The notes: generated by a model from the sequence alone, not told the origin. DNA of 64,000 nucleotides from Pseudoips prasinana (GCA_951640165.1 OX621255.1:20248001-20312000); one strand, 5' to 3'. Positions 1-8,855 are shown, counted from the stretch's first letter. Translations and numbers: made by a program.

Positions 1-6
1 GTCTTA

Positions 7-618
7 GGCTGATTTCAGAGTAACGCGCGCGGCGCGAGCCGTAGGCCAGCGCGTTTCAACAGCGCGCGCTTGACGCGCGGACCATCTGCAACGAGTTTTA
101 GTATCGCGTGATTCTTTGCAATGTACAGTCGTGTACAATCGTCATCATGGAGACAAACCGACTAAGAAGATAAGCTATTTATTTTTTATGGGATAGAGTG
201 CAACAGCAGCATAATTTTGTACAAGTAATTCCAGTCCGATTTCCTCCCAGGCTTTATTTTTAGCATTATATAATTGGTCTGAGGCATCCCACAGACATCT
301 TCTTAAACGAAATTCGTCGATCAGACGCCACGTATCGAGGAACATAAAATCGTTTCTCATTTTAAGTGCAAGGAGGATAAAAGCACTACGTTTTATTTAA
401 GTGTACGCAACAGCGTGTGCGACCCGCGTCACTCTGAAACGCTAACTGCCAGTAGAGGAGCTCGTGCCGCGCGCGCTTCGCCAGCGCTGGCCGACGGCAC
501 GCGTCTCACCGGCGGCGCGTTTAAACTGCGTGACTGTGAAACGCAAGTACTATCTAGTGTAATTGTAAGCGCGCGCGTTTGGAAGGCGCCGCTCGCCGGC
601 GCGACTCTGAAATCAGCC
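7..618. mobile_element. PIF/Harbinger-type DNA transposon, non-autonomous
   Basis: The 15-bp perfect terminal inverted repeats GGCTGATTTCAGAGT (7-21) and its complement (604-618) are flanked on both sides by TTA (4-6 and 619-621), the 3-bp target duplication typical of PIF/Harbinger. The GG start also fits. Subterminal DNA is very GC-rich and carries repeated variants of a GCGTnACTnTGAAACGC motif near 425-445 and 527-545, possibly transposase-binding sites. At 612 bp it is far too short to encode a transposase. It keeps a piece of a MADF-like frame on the minus strand, so it looks like an internal-deletion derivative of a larger element. Confidence 0.8.
175..360 (-). pseudogene. MADF-domain protein remnant inside the Harbinger element
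   Basis: The 61-codon minus-strand frame reads WRLIDEFRLRRCLWDASD followed by a KNKAWEEIG block. This matches the MADF signature: an LI..v..RpcLWD core, then a basic K-x-K-AWeeI helix. MADF domains are Myb/SANT-like DNA-binding modules of about 80-90 residues, and PIF/Harbinger elements usually carry a second ORF with a Myb/SANT/MADF domain that works with the transposase. Only the first half of the domain is left before the stop. It lies wholly inside the TIR-bounded element. A host-derived MADF exon captured by the element is the alternative. The family call is from recognition; no profile search was run. Confidence 0.6.
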
Positions 619-621
619 TTA

Positions 622-944
622 ATGTTGCGAGAAATCATATTGAAGCAGGATGAAAAAAAAAACAAAAGAAAATGCATATCAATACAGCAATTTCAAATTG
701 CAAGCAAGTTGATTGCTTATTTGAATTTAGACTCTCGGATAGATATCAGATAGAAAATTCATAGACGTCATTTTATAATCATGGAGTGCCAAGTGTCAAA
801 CTATTGCCTGCATTGGATGACTATTAAGTCCACCAAGCTTAAAAAAGTCGTTCTGCAATTTTTTTGTGGAACGAAAAAGTTTAACAATGTTTTTACATCA
901 GAATTTTCACAAATTTCACGGCTTTTATCTACAAATTTTTGACC
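622..944. other. No recognisable element
   Basis: AT-rich sequence directly outside the Harbinger TSD. No inverted or direct repeat and no coding signature seen. Confidence 0.4.
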
Positions 945-1010
945 TACAGACTGAAAGACAGACATACATCACTTGGGCTCCGTTTTTTCATTTGAATACA
1001 GAACCCTAAA
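945..1010 (-). repeat. Rep-G terminal fragment
   Basis: The segment ending CAGAACCCTAAAA, preceded by a CTCCGTTTTTTCATTTG block, is the degenerate reverse complement of the first 60 bases of Rep-G at 11557. The CAGACATAC stretch corresponds to that family's repeated CTGTC tract. Confidence 0.5.
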
Positions 1011-1339
1011 ACATCATGGAAAGTTACATTAACATGAAAGGATCATAAAGAAGACCAAAAATATAAAATACTTAAAGATTTTACAATCTAAATATAGCTT
1101 AACAAATGTATTGGTGCATCTGCAAACCCACTTCAGATCGTTGCGGTTTTTCCGTTTAGCGATCGGTTTTATTGTTCAATTAAAGATTATGACTTGCATT
1201 AATTTTGATTTATATTGCTCACAGGACACTACCTCTTACCCGCAGCTTTATCGGTGTGGAAATTCTCCACTATTTTACTGTGGAGATACTCTAGCTACAA
1301 GTGAACGTCTTCCGGCTGATATTTTATGGTAGGTACACA
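1011..1339. other. No recognisable element
   Basis: The frame at 1111-1332 has no domain signature and lacks composition contrast with its surroundings. I do not regard it as coding. Confidence 0.4.
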
Positions 1340-1526
1340 TAATAATATCCTGGTACATTATTCACGCAGGGCCATCTGATCCCAAACTGAGCAGAGATTG
1401 TACTACGGAAACCAGATAACTGCTATACTACTTTTCTTTTGTAAATACATACTTATATAGATAATTACACCCAGACTCAGAACAAACATGTATACACAAA
1501 TATCTGTCCTGGGTGGGAATCGAACC
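1340..1526 (-). mobile_element. SINE-A copy, head-truncated
   Basis: Read on the minus strand, this has the GGTTCGATTCCCACCCAGG box-B region of a tRNA-type head, then the shared body (TCTATATAAGTATG, then TAGTACAAGCTCTGC-like), and ends in GTCCCAGGATATTATT-like tail sequence at 1340. The head is cut at the junction with the next copy. Confidence 0.7.
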
Positions 1527-1770
1527 TGATTCCATTATTTACACAAGGCAATCTGATCCCAAACTAAGCAGAGCTTGTACTATGGAAATCAGATAACTGA
1601 TATACTACATATAATACGTTTCTTTTGTAAATACATACTTACATAGATAAATTATACCCAGACTCAGGACAAACAGCCATGTTCATACACACAAATATCT
1701 GTCCTGGGTGGGAATCGAACCCACGAACTGCAGCGTGAAAGGCAAGTATTTCGTAGTAAGCCAACCGTCA
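1527..1770 (-). mobile_element. SINE-A copy, nearly full length
   Basis: A second SINE-A lies directly behind the first in the same orientation, giving a head-to-tail pair. On the minus strand it starts with a GGTTGGC head, contains the B-box-like GGGTTCGATTCCCACC and ends in the CAAGCTCTGCTTAGTTTGGG tail. About 240 bp is the full length of this family in the window (compare 11070 and 26610). Confidence 0.75.
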
Positions 1771-1825
1771 AATATGAATGATAACGAAGAGAAGGACATT
1801 ATTAATATTAAACACATGCATATTT

Positions 1826-1930
1826 AAAACATTTATAAAATTTATTTTATTACAGAAATGATATTTAGCTAGCTCGTATCAAGTTATTGTCAAGAGATTA
1901 TGTTTAATTATCTAGTTTAAGTCTAATATA
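1826..1930 (-). mobile_element. LINE-J 3'-end fragment
   Basis: Shares a roughly 100-bp block (AGCTAGCTCGTATCAAGTTA and flanks) with 35380-35465 and, inverted, with 6668-6760. In longer copies this block belongs to an untranslated 3' region ending in AATAAAAACC-TTTTTATTTTATTTT. Confidence 0.6.
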
Positions 1931-1934
1931 AAAT

Positions 1935-2005
1935 ACCAAAATCACTTTTTGACCCGGCCCGTGATGTTAAACCAGGGTCTCATTATCTGTTGGACACGAT
2001 CTGGT
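1935..2005 (-). mobile_element. SINE-C head fragment
   Basis: AAATCACTTTTTGACCCGG and CCAGGGTCTCATTATCTG are the degenerate reverse complement of the tRNA-like head of SINE-C at 4265-4349. The remaining body is absent. Confidence 0.55.
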
Positions 2006-2309
2006 GTTGTTATTACAGTTTCAAACTTATTAATACTTTGATTCTGAAAAAATTATCTTCTGTTGGATATTGCGTCTAAAGCAGTTTAAAGTCCAGCTGT
2101 ACTAATAAGAATGCATGTAGGCAGTCAAGTTGATGGTATCGTTGTGGCTAAACAAAGTGATACAAACCACGCGTTCATTTCCACCAGATTTAGTTCATGA
2201 CTCATGATAATATGGAGATGGGTAAATTACTTGCAATAACCGCAGCGTTAATACATACTCCTGAGCTTTGATTTTGTTTTCTAAGAAAATATGCAAGTCT
2301 TTTTGTTAC

Positions 2310-2402
2310 AAAATGTTTACATACAATAGAAATCCAAAGTTGTAGTAGTAATAATAACGGCCCAGCAAAGCGTTACTGCTGTGTGTGTGTGTGAGCATTT
2401 AA
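2310..2402 (+). repeat. Direct repeat, copy 1 (copy 2 at 2788-2885)
   Basis: Both copies contain ATGTTTACA, a TTGAAATCC/AGAAATCC stretch, GTAGTAATAATAA, then a GTTACTGCTG(c)GTGTGTGAGCA block about 480 bp apart. The SINE-D copy lies between them, so the pair may be older target DNA duplicated around an insertion, or two copies of an unclassified repeat. Confidence 0.5.
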
Positions 2403-2404
2403 GT

Positions 2405-2775
2405 TTACATGAATAAGACAGAGATAACCTACGGTTCAATAGATTATATTTATTTAAAAAATCTCCTGGTATTTCCATAGATCAAAAGTTAACAAAAAAT
2501 ATAAACAGGAAAAAATTACTGGTGATTGATTAAATCGTATCACCATTCAATCATCAACATCATCATAATTACAGCCGAAATAAATCTACTGCTGGACAAG
2601 CCTACCCCAAGAATCATCTTGGCGGATATGCCATAATCGCTACGCTTGGCAAACGGGTTGGCGATCGCAGTAAGATGGTCATAGGGCTCAGAAGGAAGCT
2701 GCTGCCCGACTTCTGGTAGATATCCCCTCGGGTCGACTTCTACGCCCCCGACAGGATGAGATGGGATGACAATAT
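2405..2775 (-). mobile_element. SINE-D copy within a longer duplicated block
   Basis: The minus strand runs from GTCATCCCATCTCATCCTG through GCCAACCCGTTTGCCAAGCG and GGCATATCC to CTTGTCCAGCAG and an (ATG)n-like tail. The 3' end (CCAGCAGTgGAC, then ATGATG) matches the RTE LINE tails in this window, so this is probably an RTE-mobilised SINE. The block starting GAATAAGACAGAGATAACCT at 2410 recurs upstream of the SINE-D copy at 7058-7455, so both copies share about 350 bp including flank. Confidence 0.6.
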
Positions 2776-2787
2776 TATTTTTTGATG

Positions 2788-2885
2788 TTTACAGACAATT
2801 GAAATCCGAATTTACCCCCACCTTACCCTCATAAGTAGTAATAATAAATGCACAACAAATGTTACTGCTGCGTGTGTGAGCACTT
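2788..2885 (+). repeat. Direct repeat, copy 2
   Basis: Partner of 2310-2402, with the GTTACTGCTGCGTGTGTGAG block conserved best. Confidence 0.5.
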
Positions 2886-2991
2886 TAGTCTCGTAACTTA
2901 AAGTTACGATGACCACTGACTCATAGAAATACATACGGACCAACCTAGGTTTTGAACAGTTATCAGATACTCTTGTGATACTGAACCCAAT

Positions 2992-3135
2992 CCAATATAT
3001 CGTACTCGCCAGCCGAGAGTATGACCGCATACGCACTACGACCACCACCACCTTCTATGACCCTCACATTGTAGGTATTTGTAATGAGACAAGCGGCTGA
3101 AGTCTTAGCGTATTATCGTAGAATTTGTTGCACTA
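2992..3135 (-). repeat. Rep-X fragment
   Basis: CGTACTCGCCAGCCGAGAGT followed by ACGACCACCACCACC and GTAGAATTTGTTGCAC recurs at 3387-3520 and, in plus orientation, near 24500-24580 (GTCCGGCGAGTACGAAG). Confidence 0.55.
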
Positions 3136-3154
3136 TTTTTTTTAAATTATTTTA

Positions 3155-3386
3155 TCTAGGACATTATTTAAACACGGCCATCTGATCCCAAACTAAGCAG
3201 AGCTTGTGCTATGGAAACCAGATAACTGATACTACTTTTCTTTTGTAAATACATACTTATATAGATAATTACACCCAGACTCAGGACAAGCAGATATGTT
3301 CATGCACAAATATATGTCCTGGATGGGAACAGAACCCACAACCTCCAGGAAAGGCAAGCATTTGCCAACCACGCCAACAGGCCCGT
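3155..3386 (-). mobile_element. SINE-A copy
   Basis: Full tail (GGACATTATTTAAACACGG at 3157) and body; the tRNA-like head sits at 3320-3380. It lies exactly between two direct copies of Rep-X. Confidence 0.7.
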
Positions 3387-3530
3387 CAATATATCGTACT
3401 CGCCGGCCGAGAGTATGACAGCAAACGCGCCACGGCCACCACCACCTTCTATGACCCTCCCTTTGTACTTGTAATAGGAGGAGCGTCCGAAGTCTTCGTA
3501 GAATTTGTTGCACAAAATGTTCCTTAAAAC
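3387..3530 (-). repeat. Rep-X fragment
   Basis: Second direct copy: CGTACTCGCCGGCCGAGAGT, the CCACCACCACC run and the GTAGAATTTGTTGCAC end are all kept. Confidence 0.55.
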
Positions 3531-3604
3531 CAAAAACCAAACCTCTTATATATCTCCACGCCATAAACCACCTTGAGCCCAGGTTTGAATCCTAAAGGAG
3601 GTGC

Positions 3605-3802
3605 CTCTCATCATGTCAGTCAAAGTACGTCCACTACTGGACAAAAGCATCTCCAAAAAAGATATAAAGAGATATGCCATAATCGCCACGCTTGGCAGAC
3701 GGGTCATAGTTCACAGAAAAACGCTGCTGCCCGTTCTCTGGTAGGTATTCCCTCGGACAATTTCGACATCCTTCACGGTATGAGATGGGGTGATGATATT
3801 CT
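3605..3802 (-). mobile_element. SINE-D copy
   Basis: GTCCACTACTGGACAAAAGC at 3630 is the complement of the RTE-like 3' end. It is followed by ATATGCCATAATCGCCACGC, the core shared by all SINE-D copies, and then the CCCGTTCTCTGGTAGGTATT block. Confidence 0.65.
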
Positions 3803-3983
3803 ATGCCGTAGTTCCCCTGCTCGCTTGTATTGTACAATGCAGCAGTGAAAGATCCCTAGGTTTACCGTAAAAGTCATTTAAAAAAAATAACATGCGGGGC
3901 AGACTTTGTATACTGCCAATAGAAGTGAAATTATTTTTTACACTTCTAATCTGAATTATCTACAATATCATAGTTAATGATAA

Positions 3984-4349
3984 TGTCCTCCTAGCCGAAT
4001 TTCGGCCACGGCGACCAGTCTCAACAGAGATTAGCCATCTGCGCGGGACATATTATAGTGCTCAAGTGTGTGCGCAAACACAGGAGCACTTTCTATTCCA
4101 TCACTCTCATGATCCGATGGGACGCCTATGCGACACGACCGGAAAGAGGTCAGGTACAGGACCGACGGCTTTACGTGCTCTCCGAGGCACGGGGGTATAA
4201 TACCGCCAACTCTCAGACTTCGGGCTGATGCTGAGAATTTTTTTTTTACAGAAAAGTCCCAAAATCACTTTTTGGGCCGACCCGGGATTTGAACCCAGGA
4301 CCTCGTTATCTGCGGGTGAACACGCTACCGCTAGACCAACGAGGCAGTC
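3984..4349 (-). mobile_element. SINE-C, full-length tRNA-derived SINE
   Basis: The minus strand starts CTGCCTCGTTGGTCTAGCGG (A-box region) and carries the B-box-like GGGTTCAAATCCCGGG, so the head is tRNA-like over about 75 nt. The body contains GCCTCGGAGAGCACGTAAAG and CGACCGGAAAGAGG (complement strand), and the 3' end reads GCCGAAATTCGGCTAGGAGG, which can form a short hairpin (GCCGAAATTCGGC). At 366 bp it is the reference copy for about eight fragments in the window. It is a transposed element, not a functional tRNA gene: the anticodon arm is not convincing. Confidence 0.75.
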
Positions 4350-4387
4350 AATATCATATCATAGCATATCATAGTCATACATGTAAC

Positions 4388-4755
4388 TAATGAGAAGCGT
4401 GACTTAACTTTTTGTTCATCCAAATAGTACACATATGTATATACACAGTATACATATAACGCATGGGAACCGTAACGTGACCTGTGCCTCTAGCACGAGT
4501 TCCTGCAGTTTACTTACTCGATCACACGTACAGTTTCCTCCCATACATTGAGCACCAGCGCCTCTCGCGGAAACTATTGAGAACTAAAACTCTGATGCTC
4601 AATGTATGGGACGAAATTGTACGTGTGATCGAGTAAGTAAACTGCAGGAACTCGTGCTAGAGGCACATGACGCGAGTTTCAGGCTTTTTGTACATCCAAG
4701 AAGTACATATATAAACACAGTATGCCTATCGCTCAGGGGAAGCGTGACATGATGA
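4388..4755. repeat. Duplicated unit flanking a palindrome
   Basis: 4388-4482 (CTTTTTGTTCATCCAA, then AGTACACATA, CACAGTATAC, CGTAACGTGAC) and 4668-4755 (CTTTTTGTACATCCAA, AGTACATATA, CACAGTATGC, AAGCGTGACATGA) are degenerate direct repeats on either side of the hairpin at 4483-4667. Confidence 0.55.
4483..4667. mobile_element. Palindromic MITE, 185 bp
   Basis: TGTGCCTCTAGCACGAGTTC at 4483 and its exact complement ending at 4667 begin arms that continue for about 75 bp with few mismatches, around a roughly 35-nt centre. The flanks read GTGAC before and ATGAC after, so TGAC may be a target duplication. No coding capacity. Superfamily unknown. Confidence 0.65.
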
Positions 4756-5449
4756 TAAAGCTAGTTTCATGATAATTGTTCAGCCAAAAAGTGCTCAACG
4801 CGCCTAAAGAAGTTTCCTTTCATAAATTATTCATACTATTTAAAACACAGCTGTTTATCTATCAAGGCTTAAAATGCTTGGCAATGGTCTTAAATGTTAC
4901 AGTGCCAGTGTTGTTTGAAGTTGGCTGATATACTGCCATATATCTAGATTCTATATCCTCCTCACACGATTTATACCAAGGTTAATACCAATTATTTTGT
5001 AACAAGGTTATTTAAAGGCACTATCAATTTCGAACAGCAACACTGCAATATAAGCTCAATATATTATTAATAAAAAAACTCAATTTGCTACCTCTAGCAC
5101 ATTTCACACATCATTACTTATTAGGACAATTTAAGACTGCGCCACGTGACTGTGCGCAGGCGCATGAGCATTCACGTGAGCGATCGATATCGATTATATC
5201 GACATTGCACAAAGTATCGAATGTCGCTTGCTCTTCACCTGTCTGACGATGGTGAAACATGCCTAATTTTTTCTGCAAGACTGCTTGTTGTGTTTGCAGA
5301 ATATATATTTTTTGTTTATCTGTGATCTTAATGAATCTCAGGAAAATATGTGGTTTTATTAGAACAATACGTTTGATGATACTTTTACAGTCACGGATTC
5401 ATCCGCGTAGGCTACATGTTATATCGTAGATACTTGTGGGATAAATAAT
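4756..5449. other. Unique-looking DNA with a CpG-rich patch
   Basis: At 5140-5230 there is a local CpG-rich patch with two E-box cores (CACGTG at 5142 and 5174) and a TCGATATCGATTATATCGAC stretch. It resembles a promoter in composition, but no supported reading frame follows. Confidence 0.3.
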
Positions 5450-5541
5450 AATAATAATAATATCCTGGGACATTATTTACACACGGCCATCTGATCCCAA
5501 ATTAAGCAGAGCTTGGACTATGGAAACCAGATAACTGATAT
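5450..5541 (-). mobile_element. SINE-A, 3' part (split by a LINE)
   Basis: Tail half of a SINE-A, ending at CCAGATAACTGATAT where the CR1-type LINE is inserted. The head half resumes at 6470. Confidence 0.8.
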
Positions 5542-6469
5542 AGATAGATAGATAGATAGATAGAGTACACTTTATTGCACCAAAAGAAACAATACATGAC
5601 TTAAAAATAAGCAAATACAGGTACAATCGGCGGTCTTATTGCTTTGTAGCAATCTCTTCCAGACAACCGTCGCGTTGGGTGGACAAGGAAAACAGTAAGT
5701 TAGAAAAGGCAGTAGCTGTAAGTGTACAGTCAAGTATTCAAAGTTATGAACTTATATACAATTTACATAAATATACTTATATTTTAAATACTAATAATAC
5801 TATACTATAATAATATACTATACATACAAAATATTATACATCTATTCAATTAAGGAGTTTTGAAAAAGGAGATTACAAAAAGCAGTTAAGAGATGAAAAA
5901 CATAAATTATGAAGATGATTTAAAGCGATAAAAAGTGTTTTTTTAAAGAAATTTTGAATGAGGTCAGAGTTTGTGCACGTCTTATTTCTACAGGAAGTAA
6001 ATTCCATAGCCGAGCTGCTTGGACAGAAAAAGATTTATCATAAAAATCTGTAGAGTGCACTGGAATATGTAGTTTTAAGTTCTGTGATGATCTCAAAGGC
6101 CTAGAATGTGTATCACAAACGAATTCAAACCGTTGCTTAAGGTAAATAGGAGCTGTTGGATTAAAGAAAATATTGTAAAGGAGACAAAGTATGTGAGTAT
6201 TACGGCGAAGTCGGATTGGTAACCACTCGAGTTTTTTTACGAAATTCGGTGACGTGATCGTATTTGCGGAGTCCAAATACGAATCTAATACAGAAATTTT
6301 GGAGGCGCTCGAGTTTATCAAGTTTGTCCTCTGTAAGGTCAAGATAACTGGCAGCAGCATAGTCAAGGATGGGAAAAAGAAGAGATTGAGCTAGTGCAAT
6401 TTTAGTGGCGGTTGGAAGGAAATTACGCATTCTTCGCAAGGAACCTGCTGCCGCATATAATTTGCGACT
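5542..6469 (-). mobile_element. 5'-truncated CR1-type LINE inserted in SINE-A
   Basis: The insertion is flanked by TGATAT (5536-5541 and 6470-6475), matching the uninterrupted SINE-A sequence. On the minus strand it encodes the C-terminal part of a reverse transcriptase polyprotein, then a 3' untranslated region with GGTTGTCTGGAAGAGATTGC, AATAAAGTGTA and a (CTAT)n tail at 5542-5566. Microsatellite tails and 5' truncation are normal for CR1-group LINEs. Confidence 0.85.
5920..6469 (-). pseudogene. CR1-type LINE polyprotein, C-terminal region, frameshifted
   Basis: Two overlapping minus-strand frames form one degenerate C-terminus. Frame one (from 6469) reads SLRRMRNFLPTATKIALAQS and PILDYAAASYLDLTEDKLDK, the region after the RT palm in CR1/Jockey-group proteins. 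Frame two (to 5920) continues with LEWLPIRLRRNTHILCLLY, then SVQAARLWNLLPVEIRRAQT and the ending KISLKKHFLSL. The switch falls at a seven-T run (6232-6238; seven A on the coding strand), so a one-base indel in a homopolymer is the likely lesion. The RT catalytic YADD region is lost by 5' truncation. Confidence 0.85.
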
Positions 6470-6612
6470 TGATATACTACTTTTCTTTTGTAAATACATA
6501 TTTATATAGATAATAACACCGAACAAACAGACATGTTCATGCACACAAATATCAGCTGTCCTGGGTGGGAATCGAACTCACGACCTGCGGCGTGAAAAGC
6601 AATTATCTCCAG
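6470..6612 (-). mobile_element. SINE-A, 5' part (split by a LINE)
   Basis: Resumes at GATATACTACTTTTC and ends with the tRNA-like head. Together with 5450-5541 it rebuilds one ordinary SINE-A of about 235 bp. Confidence 0.8.
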
Positions 6613-6667
6613 CTTTCAATAACTAAATAAGCGGAGATAGACTGAACCATTGACAATATGTAGTAAA

Positions 6668-6939
6668 AATATTAGACTTAAACTAGATAATTAAACATAA
6701 TCTCTTGGCAATAACTTGATACGAGCTAGCTAAATTGATATTTAGCTAGCTCGTATATATATTGCTATAATAAAACAAATTTTATAAATGTTTTCATACA
6801 ATGTGTACCTAAATATCTATGTTACTAGAAATAATAATGTATACAAGTATATTACTACAAACATGTTCTGACTATTTACAAGCGCTTTTCTAAAGTCTAC
6901 GTGAATAAAAACCTTTTTTATTTTATTTTTATTTTATAG
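6668..6939 (+). mobile_element. LINE-J 3' end
   Basis: Longest plus-strand copy of the family: CAAGCGCTTTTCTAAAGTCT, then ACGTGAATAAAAACC and a (TTTTA)n tail. It contains a 35-bp palindrome, TACGAGCTAGCTAAAT (6720-6735) and its complement (6739-6754), that is absent from the other copies and looks like a local inverted duplication. Confidence 0.65.
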
Positions 6940-7057
6940 AACAGGACAATAGGCAAATAAACATTTATGTGTAGTTTTAATGAAGAATATAGCGATTGCT
7001 CTAATAAGTAAAATATGGCAAAGCCGATAAAAATATTCAAATTGAACTAAGATACAT

Positions 7058-7455
7058 GAATAAGACAGAGATAACCTACGGTTCATTAGATTATATTTAT
7101 TAAAAACTCTCCTGGTATTTCCATAGATCAAATGTTAACAAAAAATAATAAACAGAAAAAAATACTGATTATCTCTATACAATAACTACTACTTCGTGTG
7201 ACTGATTAGATCGTAACACCATTCATCATCATCACTACAGCCGAATTAAATCCACTGCTGGACAAGCTCATCATCATATGGCATGTCCCTCCAAGAATCA
7301 TCTTGGGGGACATGCCATAATCGCCACTCTTGGCAGACGGGTTGGCGATCACACTAAGATGGTCATAGTACTCAGAAGGAAGCTACTGCCCGCCGTCTCC
7401 CCATCTCAGATATTCCCTCGGGTCGACTTCTACGCCCCCCCACAGGAAGAATTCT
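7058..7455 (-). mobile_element. SINE-D copy with upstream duplicated block
   Basis: 7058-7200 repeats 2410-2530 (GAATAAGACAGAGATAACCT, then CTCCTGGTATTTCCATAGAT). The SINE-D core follows at 7225-7455. An extra ATCATCATATGGCATGTCCC segment at 7270-7290 interrupts the 3' end, suggesting a small internal duplication. Confidence 0.6.
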
Positions 7456-7547
7456 GATAATTGTCGCCGTCACCTCACAGCAATCACCTTATCACCATTA
7501 ATAAAGGTAAATTTTATAACCACTATTCGTATACAATAATTAGCGGC

Positions 7548-7628
7548 CAGCTACTTTTTAGGGTTCCATATCCAATAGATACCAACAGTACTCTATTACT
7601 AAGCCTCCACTGTCAGTCTGTCAGTCTG
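7548..7628 (+). repeat. Rep-G 5' fragment
   Basis: CTTTTTAGGGTTCCATATCC followed by a CTATTACTAAG segment and a GTCAGTCTGTC tract is the start of Rep-G (compare 11557 and 46998). Confidence 0.6.
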
Positions 7629-7630
7629 TC

Positions 7631-8060
7631 TAAAATAAAAAATAAAATAAAAAGGTTTTTATTCACGTAGACTTTAAAAAAGCGCTTGTAAATAGTCAGA
7701 ACATGTTTTAGTAATATAGTTGTAAACATTATTATTTCTAGTTACATAGATATTTAGGTACACGGATAATATGAAAACATTTATAAAATTTAGTTTATAA
7801 TAGCAATTATATTTAGCCAACTTTTTTTTTTTTTTTGCGGGGTGGAAAATCCTGCATGGATGTCCTCCGCCTCGGGGGAAGCGGAGGGGTCTGTCAGACT
7901 CCTACTGACTAAAAACCACCCCGGTGTTCCATCTCACACCTGCGCCAGGGGTCGCGGGAATATACGATACTTCCGCAACCCCCGGCTGGTGCTGGCCCAT
8001 AATATTTAGCCAGCTTGTATTAAGTTATTGTCAAAGAGATTATGTTTAAGTTTAATTAGC
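7631..8060 (-). mobile_element. LINE-J 3' end, interrupted
   Basis: The complement of AATAAAAACC lies at 7650-7660 and the family body runs to 7819. It resumes at 8002 after a 182-bp insertion and ends near 8060 (AGCTTGTATTAAGTTATTGT). Confidence 0.7.
7820..8001 (-). mobile_element. Poly(A) retroposon inserted in LINE-J
   Basis: Exact 11-bp target duplication ATATTTAGCCA (7809-7819 and 8002-8012). The minus strand ends in a 16-nt poly(A) (poly-T at 7821-7836) preceded by GGATTTTCCACCCCGC. The body is GC-rich, with GGGTTGCGGAAGTATCG and CACCGGGGTGG (complement strand). The closest relative in the window is the plus-strand copy at 16628-16872. Confidence 0.75.
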
Positions 8061-8242
8061 AAAATTTATAGTTTTAGCTATGTTTTACTACATATTCTCT
8101 AAATTATTTATTATTATGGCGGACCTTGTGTTAATAACGACGGTCGCGCTTTAATGCTACCACCGGTCTGTCGTCCGTTTGTCATAAATCGTAATGGGTG
8201 TTTACCCATTGAAATTGTATTATTACCTCTATAAAAATCATC

Positions 8243-8500
8243 ATCATGTCAGCTTAATGACGTCCATTGCTGGACAACGAACTCCCCAAAAGATTTCGAC
8301 TATGGAGTTACGTCGATAATTTGGGGGATATGCCATAATCGCCACGCTTGGCAGACGGGTTGGCGATCAAAGTATGATAGTCATAGTACTCAGAAAAACG
8401 CCGCTGCCCATTCCCTGGTACATATTCCCTCGAGACGAGTTCTCCTCCCCCTACGATGAGAAGATTAGATGGAGTGACGATATTCTTTATGACCGTCCGC
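8243..8500 (-). mobile_element. SINE-D copy
   Basis: GACGTCCATTGCTGGACAAC (8260) is followed by ATATGCCATAATCGCCACGC and the GCTGCCCATTCCCTGG block. The 5' border is unclear. Confidence 0.6.
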
Positions 8501-8559
8501 CACACATCTACACAGTGACATACAGCTTATAAAAATCATAATAATAAAATAAAGTTAAT

Positions 8560-8855
8560 AATGAAATGTTGCGATCCACTGGCGAACCGGCATACCCGAA
8601 GAATTGCCAAGTTGAAGTGGCAGTGGGCAGGGAACATAGCTTGTAGAACCGACGGCATAGGGGGCAGAAAGGTTCTCGAGTGGCGACCGCGAACCGGATG
8701 ACGCAACGTGGGCAGGCCCCCTACAATGCACCGATGACATTGTGAGGTTCGCTGGGAGCTGCTTAATGCGGGTAGCGCAAGACTGGTAATAGTGGAGGTC
8801 TTTGGGATAGGCCTTTGCCCAGCAATGGGCGTCTTTCGACTGATATTATGATGAT
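8560..8855 (+). mobile_element. RTE-clade LINE 3' end
   Basis: In degenerate frames this encodes the conserved RTE C-terminus: a LKWQWAGN-like start, VLEWRPRTG, a GRPPT...R block, then VA(Q)D..LW(R)SLGEAF(V)QQW. It ends GGGCGTCTTTCGACTGATAT with ATGATG repeats. Several in-frame stops make it a dead copy. Only the last 95 or so codons plus tail are present. Confidence 0.7.

Noticed and set aside
415..753. 112- and 82-codon frames at the right end of the Harbinger element
   Set aside because: They read through GC-rich subterminal DNA and across the TIR into flanking sequence.
1527..1770. CRISPR-like appearance of short repeats with spacers
   Set aside because: The repeats are dispersed SINE and LINE ends in eukaryotic DNA; there is no regular spacing and no cas gene.
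5140..5260. Promoter with E-boxes and TATCGAT-like motifs
   Set aside because: Motifs this short occur by chance and no downstream gene is visible; noted in the feature list only as a composition patch.
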